From the NCBI GenBank assembly GCA_902573335.1, contig CACGJI010000002.1, positions 1 to 45,946 on the forward strand: a stretch of DNA of 45,946 nucleotides, written 5' to 3'. The notes under the pieces were generated by a model. The model saw nothing but the letters and a program-made list of their open reading frames with translations, made no database searches and was not told where the DNA came from. This document shows positions 42,081 to 45,946 of this stretch, piece by piece (position 1 is the first letter of the stretch; every line of letters begins with the position of its first letter). Both the position numbers and the translations under genes were made by a program. Origin of the DNA: an uncultured Synechococcaceae cyanobacterium (GTDB lineage: Bacteria; Cyanobacteriota; Cyanobacteriia; PCC-6307; Cyanobiaceae).

Positions 42081-42866
42081 CTAAATGTCTTTGGGTTGCA
42101 TTGGACCATCAAGTTTTCCATTCCTAAATTGAAATACATAGGGATCTTTACTCTTTTTAAATTCATCAATTGAGCCTGCCCATCTGAATTTGCCTCCATA
42201 AAGCATTAAAACTTTATCTGAAGTTCTTTCTATAGTACTAAGAACATGGCTAACCACAATAGATGATCCGCTAGCTTTATGATTTGTCTTATTAATTAAA
42301 TCTTCAATTCTTGATGAGGCAATGGGATCAAGGCCGGCAGTTGGTTCATCAAAAAGTAATAAAGGTTTAGACTTTGCATTAAGAGTTTGATCAGTAATTA
42401 ATGCCCTCGCAAAACTTACTCTTTTTTGCATGCCTCCACTTAATTCATTTGGAAGTTTATTTTCAACATTAAATAATCCTACCTCAGCTAAACATTCACG
42501 TACTATTTCATGAATTGACTTTTTCGATAGGTTTTTATTTCTCTTGAGGAGAAACCCTACATTTTCTTCAATTGTTAGAGATCCTAATAAAGCCGGGTTT
42601 TGAAAAACTAGTCTTACATCAGGAGGATTATTTTGATCTAACCTCAAATATGTTTGCTTCTCGCCAAATATTTTTAATTCTCCTTTGGTAGGTAAAATTA
42701 GTCCTGCTAATATTTTTAATATGGTTGATTTTCCAGAACCTGAGGGGCCTACAATAGCTAATTTCTCTCCATCATTAAGTTCAAAATTTATTTGATTAAG
42801 CACATTAACTTCACCCCAGCTTATTGAGAGGTTTTTTGTTTCAACTGCATGATTTGATTTTTTCAA
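42081..42866 (-). CDS. ABC transporter ATPase (MlaF/MKL-like)
   Basis: Walker A GPSGSGKST, signature LSGGMQKRV, Walker B LLLFDEPTAGLDP; adjacent to the MCE gene. Confidence 0.93.
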   Translation of the reverse strand: MKKSNHAVETKNLSISWGEVNVLNQINFELNDGEKLAIVGPSGSGKSTILKILAGLILPTKGELKIFGEKQTYLRLDQNNPPDVRLVFQNPALLGSLTIEENVGFLLKRNKNLSKKSIHEIVRECLAEVGLFNVENKLPNELSGGMQKRVSFARALITDQTLNAKSKPLLLFDEPTAGLDPIASSRIEDLINKTNHKASGSSIVVSHVLSTIERTSDKVLMLYGGKFRWAGSIDEFKKSKDPYVFQFRNGKLDGPMQPKDI

Positions 42867-42997
42867 AACTTATATAAAAGACATCTATATATTTAATTTT
42901 GCCTATTTTTAGAAATAAAAAAAGGATGTATGAATTTGATTTATAATGTTTTTATATAGTCTTTAAATTTGAGAAAAATAATTTAAGAGGTTTTTGA

Positions 42998-44383
42998 ATG
43001 AATAAGCGTAAAAAGAGAGTAAGAAGGTACTATAAAAACTTTAAAAAGACAAATTTTGTCTTGTTAAACAAAATCTTAAGAATTTTGAGTTGGCTTTTGC
43101 CAGGATTGGTAATAAAAAGATGGATGCTTACATCTGCGATAGGATTTTTGACTACATTATTAGGCTTGGTTATTTGGACAAATTTAAGACCGCTCTATTG
43201 GCTTATTGAAATCTTTTTTGGGGTAATGACAGGTTTAACAAGTATTTTGCCTGTTTCATTAATGGGACCATTGATTTTTGTTATTGGACTATTATTAATC
43301 GGGATTGGACAAAATAGAAGTATTAATTCAATTCAAAAAGCGCTTGTTCCAGAAAAAAATACATTTTTAGTTGATGCATTAAGAGTTAAAAGTAAATTAA
43401 ACAGAGGTCCAAATATTGTTGCAATTGGCGGTGGTACAGGTTTATCTACTTTACTGAAAGGCTTAAAAAATTACAGTAGTAATATTACAGCAATCGTAAC
43501 TGTATCCGATGATGGTGGAAGTAGTGGAATTCTCAGAAAACAATTAGGTGTGCAACCTCCAGGAGATATTAGAAATTGTTTGGCAGCTTTATCAAACGAG
43601 GAACCTACTTTAACTAGACTGTTTCAGTACAGATTTTCAGGGGGAAGTGGACTAGAAGGTCATAGTTTTGGAAATCTATTCTTGTCAGCTTTAACAACAA
43701 TTACAGGCAGTTTAGAAAAAGCAGTTCAAGCCTCTAGTAAGGTTTTGGCGGTACAAGGTCAAGTTTTACCTGCGACAAATATTGATGTTATGTTATGGGC
43801 TGAATTAGAAGATGGTGAAAAAATTTTTGGTGAAAGCAAGATCAGTAAATCTAAAAAATTAATTTCGAGGATTGGTTACCTACCAGAAAATCCTTCAGCT
43901 CTTCCGAGTGCTCTTGAATCTATAAAAGAAGCTGATTTAATTGTTCTTGGTCCAGGTAGTTTATACACCTCTTTATTGCCTAATCTTTTAGTGCCAGAGA
44001 TTGTGGATGCCTTATTGCAAAGTAATGCTCCTAAAATTTATATAAGTAATTTGATGACTCAGCCTGGAGAAACAGATGGACTTGATGTCTATCAACATAT
44101 CAAAGCAATAGAAAAACAACTATCAAATTTTGGAGTCAATGCTCGAATTTTTAACTCAATCTTATCTCAGATTCAATTTGAAAAGTCTCCATTAGTAGAC
44201 TATTACGAAAGTAGAGGAGCAGAGCCTGTCAAATGCAATAAAGAAAAATTATTATCTGAGGGGTATTATGTTTTGCAAGCACCATTATATTCAAAAAAAA
44301 TAACTCCAACTCTTAGACATGATCCAAGGAGACTAGCAAGAGCAGTTATGTTTATTTACCGCAAATTAAAAAAATTAAACTAG
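42998..44383 (+). CDS. YvcK/CofD-like gluconeogenesis factor with N-terminal TM region
   Basis: [65 protein letters not shown]. Confidence 0.92.
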   Translation: MNKRKKRVRRYYKNFKKTNFVLLNKILRILSWLLPGLVIKRWMLTSAIGFLTTLLGLVIWTNLRPLYWLIEIFFGVMTGLTSILPVSLMGPLIFVIGLLLIGIGQNRSINSIQKALVPEKNTFLVDALRVKSKLNRGPNIVAIGGGTGLSTLLKGLKNYSSNITAIVTVSDDGGSSGILRKQLGVQPPGDIRNCLAALSNEEPTLTRLFQYRFSGGSGLEGHSFGNLFLSALTTITGSLEKAVQASSKVLAVQGQVLPATNIDVMLWAELEDGEKIFGESKISKSKKLISRIGYLPENPSALPSALESIKEADLIVLGPGSLYTSLLPNLLVPEIVDALLQSNAPKIYISNLMTQPGETDGLDVYQHIKAIEKQLSNFGVNARIFNSILSQIQFEKSPLVDYYESRGAEPVKCNKEKLLSEGYYVLQAPLYSKKITPTLRHDPRRLARAVMFIYRKLKKLN

Positions 44384-44910
44384 TAAGCATCTTGAAGTTC
44401 ATAGAAATCTGGCTGAATATAGTCTTTTCGCAATGGCCAACCTCTCCAATCTTCAGGCATTAATAATCTTTTGGGATTGGGATGATCAATAAAATTTATT
44501 CCATACATATCAAAAGTTTCTCTTTCTTGCCAATCACTTCCTTTGAAGATTTTATATAAGCTAGGGATTGATAAATCAGAATCTCTTTTTAAGAAAACTT
44601 TTAATCTAACTTCTTTAATTTTTTCGATTCTTTGTAAATCATCAACAGTTATAAAATGGTAGAAACTAACAAGATTTTTGCCTGGTCCCTCATCATATCC
44701 TCCTTGACATTGGAGATAGTTGAAACCGTAATTTCTCAAGGCAGATACTGCTTCATATAATTTGTTAGGTTCCACAGAAATGTTTTCAATTCCTATGTGA
44801 TCATCAGGTAAAGATTTATTTGAAATGCCATCTTTAGACAAAGATTGGCTTATAAAGCCTTCTTTTTCTATTGAAGTATCTGAGGATTCAGCTAAACAGT
44901 CTTTTTCCAT
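44380..44910 (-). CDS. ndhJ: NAD(P)H-quinone oxidoreductase subunit J
   Basis: [45 protein letters not shown]. Confidence 0.96.
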   Translation of the reverse strand: MEKDCLAESSDTSIEKEGFISQSLSKDGISNKSLPDDHIGIENISVEPNKLYEAVSALRNYGFNYLQCQGGYDEGPGKNLVSFYHFITVDDLQRIEKIKEVRLKVFLKRDSDLSIPSLYKIFKGSDWQERETFDMYGINFIDHPNPKRLLMPEDWRGWPLRKDYIQPDFYELQDAY

Positions 44911-45644
44911 TAATCTTCTAAAGTATCAATAATTTCAGCTTTTTCTGTGTTTTCAGGTAATTCAGTTATTTTTTCTTTTTTTGAGGGAGTGATTGAGTTA
45001 TCTGAAGTTTTGTTTAGATATTCACCTGTATTTTCTGAGAAAACAAGTTTCATTTCGTGATCGGTTGTTATGTATCTGTGAGTTTGCTCTGTTTTTGTGC
45101 GCTCTAAAACTGATTCATTACCAACTTTTTTTCTTAATTTAATTACAGCATCAAAAATTGCTTCTGGTCTTGGTGGGCATCCTGGAAGATATAAATCAAC
45201 TGGTATTAATTTATCAACGCCTCTTACAGCAGTTGTAGAATCTGCGCTAAACATTCCTCCTGTGATTGTGCAAGCACCCATAGCAATCACATATTTTGGT
45301 TCAGGCATTTGTTCATAAAGTCTTACTAGGGCTGGAGCCATCTTCATCGTTACAGTTCCCGCCACTATTAGCAGATCTGCTTGCCTTGGCGAGCTTCTAG
45401 GTACTAATCCAAATCTATCAAAATCAAATCTAGATCCTATTAAAGCAGCAAATTCTATAAAACAACAAGCTGTGCCATACAAAAGAGGCCATAGACTGCT
45501 TAGCCTAGCCCAATTATGAAGATCGTCTAAACTTGTCAATATGATATTTTCGCTTAAATCCGTAGTAACTTGGGGCTCGCCAAGAGGATTGCAAGTTCCT
45601 TCTCGGATTTCTCTTATTGCTTTTGGGGATAATTGTGGATTCAA
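44910..45644 (-). CDS. ndhK: NAD(P)H-quinone oxidoreductase subunit K
   Basis: [80 protein letters not shown]. Confidence 0.97.
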   Translation of the reverse strand: MNPQLSPKAIREIREGTCNPLGEPQVTTDLSENIILTSLDDLHNWARLSSLWPLLYGTACCFIEFAALIGSRFDFDRFGLVPRSSPRQADLLIVAGTVTMKMAPALVRLYEQMPEPKYVIAMGACTITGGMFSADSTTAVRGVDKLIPVDLYLPGCPPRPEAIFDAVIKLRKKVGNESVLERTKTEQTHRYITTDHEMKLVFSENTGEYLNKTSDNSITPSKKEKITELPENTEKAEIIDTLED

Positions 45645-45648
45645 CTTT

Positions 45649-45876
45649 TTAGCTCCATTCTAAAGCACCTTTTCTCCATGCGTATGCCAGGGCAATCACA
45701 AGTATTGCAATGAAAATTAAAGCCTCAATAAAAGCTAATAAGCCTAATCTATTGAAGGCAACAGCCCAAGGATAAAGGAATACCGTCTCAACATCAAATA
45801 TAACGAAAACCAAGGCAAACATGTAATAACGAATATTAAATTGAATCCATGCTCCTCCTATAGGCTCCAAATCCAT
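45649..45876 (-). CDS. ndhC: NAD(P)H-quinone oxidoreductase subunit 3 (NdhC), N-terminal part missing or disrupted at window end
   Basis: [38 protein letters not shown]...[14 protein letters not shown]. The conserved N-terminal half is not found upstream in frame; a TAG precedes the ORF start. Confidence 0.9.
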   Translation of the reverse strand: MDLEPIGGAWIQFNIRYYMFALVFVIFDVETVFLYPWAVAFNRLGLLAFIEALIFIAILVIALAYAWRKGALEWS

Positions 45877-45946
45877 AAACTAAATTCTCTTCAAATCCAC
45901 TAGGTTTTGCTCTAGATCCAATATCTTTATAAAAATTTTTACCGGC

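Noticed and set aside
1-45946. CRISPR array, toxin-antitoxin, restriction-modification or phage module
   Set aside because: No regularly spaced repeats and no such protein families recognised; content is housekeeping and photosynthesis genes.

Overview
AT-rich, gene-dense cyanobacterial DNA that I read as a Prochlorococcus, probably high-light clade (inferred from product set, gene order and base composition; not verified). Nearly everything is core chromosome. Left part (1..~9930): 3' part of psaA, psaB, a GT2 glycosyltransferase, psaI, psaL, an NlpC/P60 protein, a class-A beta-lactamase-fold hydrolase, a degenerate serine recombinase with a small partner ORF, and lipA. Right part (~9925..end): glyA, tRNA-Arg, murJ, sfsA, amt1, ispH, purH, a sensor kinase, cobS, tgt, psbK, a Gfo/Idh/MocA oxidoreductase, a CNNM/CorC-type protein, tRNA-Met(CAT), pyrE, a YgfZ-like protein, a RecB-like/RNase H-like nuclease, a phosphohexomutase, a HAM1/RdgB pyrophosphatase, a carotenoid oxygenase, hisB, fabI, a DegT aminotransferase, a photolyase, a NUDIX hydrolase, folK, chlD, an Mla/MCE-type transporter pair, yvcK and ndhJ-ndhK-ndhC. 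The most notable point is the tail-to-tail lipA/glyA junction near 9925-9935. Both conserved proteins lose their C-termini at the same point, so this is either a chimeric join or a real rearrangement. Other points worth checking are a recombinase-family protein with Thr at the expected catalytic Ser position, an anomalous contig end inside ndhC, a textbook NtcA promoter upstream of amt1, and a structured intergenic region upstream of the sensor kinase. I see no CRISPR array, prophage, intact transposon or convincing new multi-gene defence or biosynthetic system.
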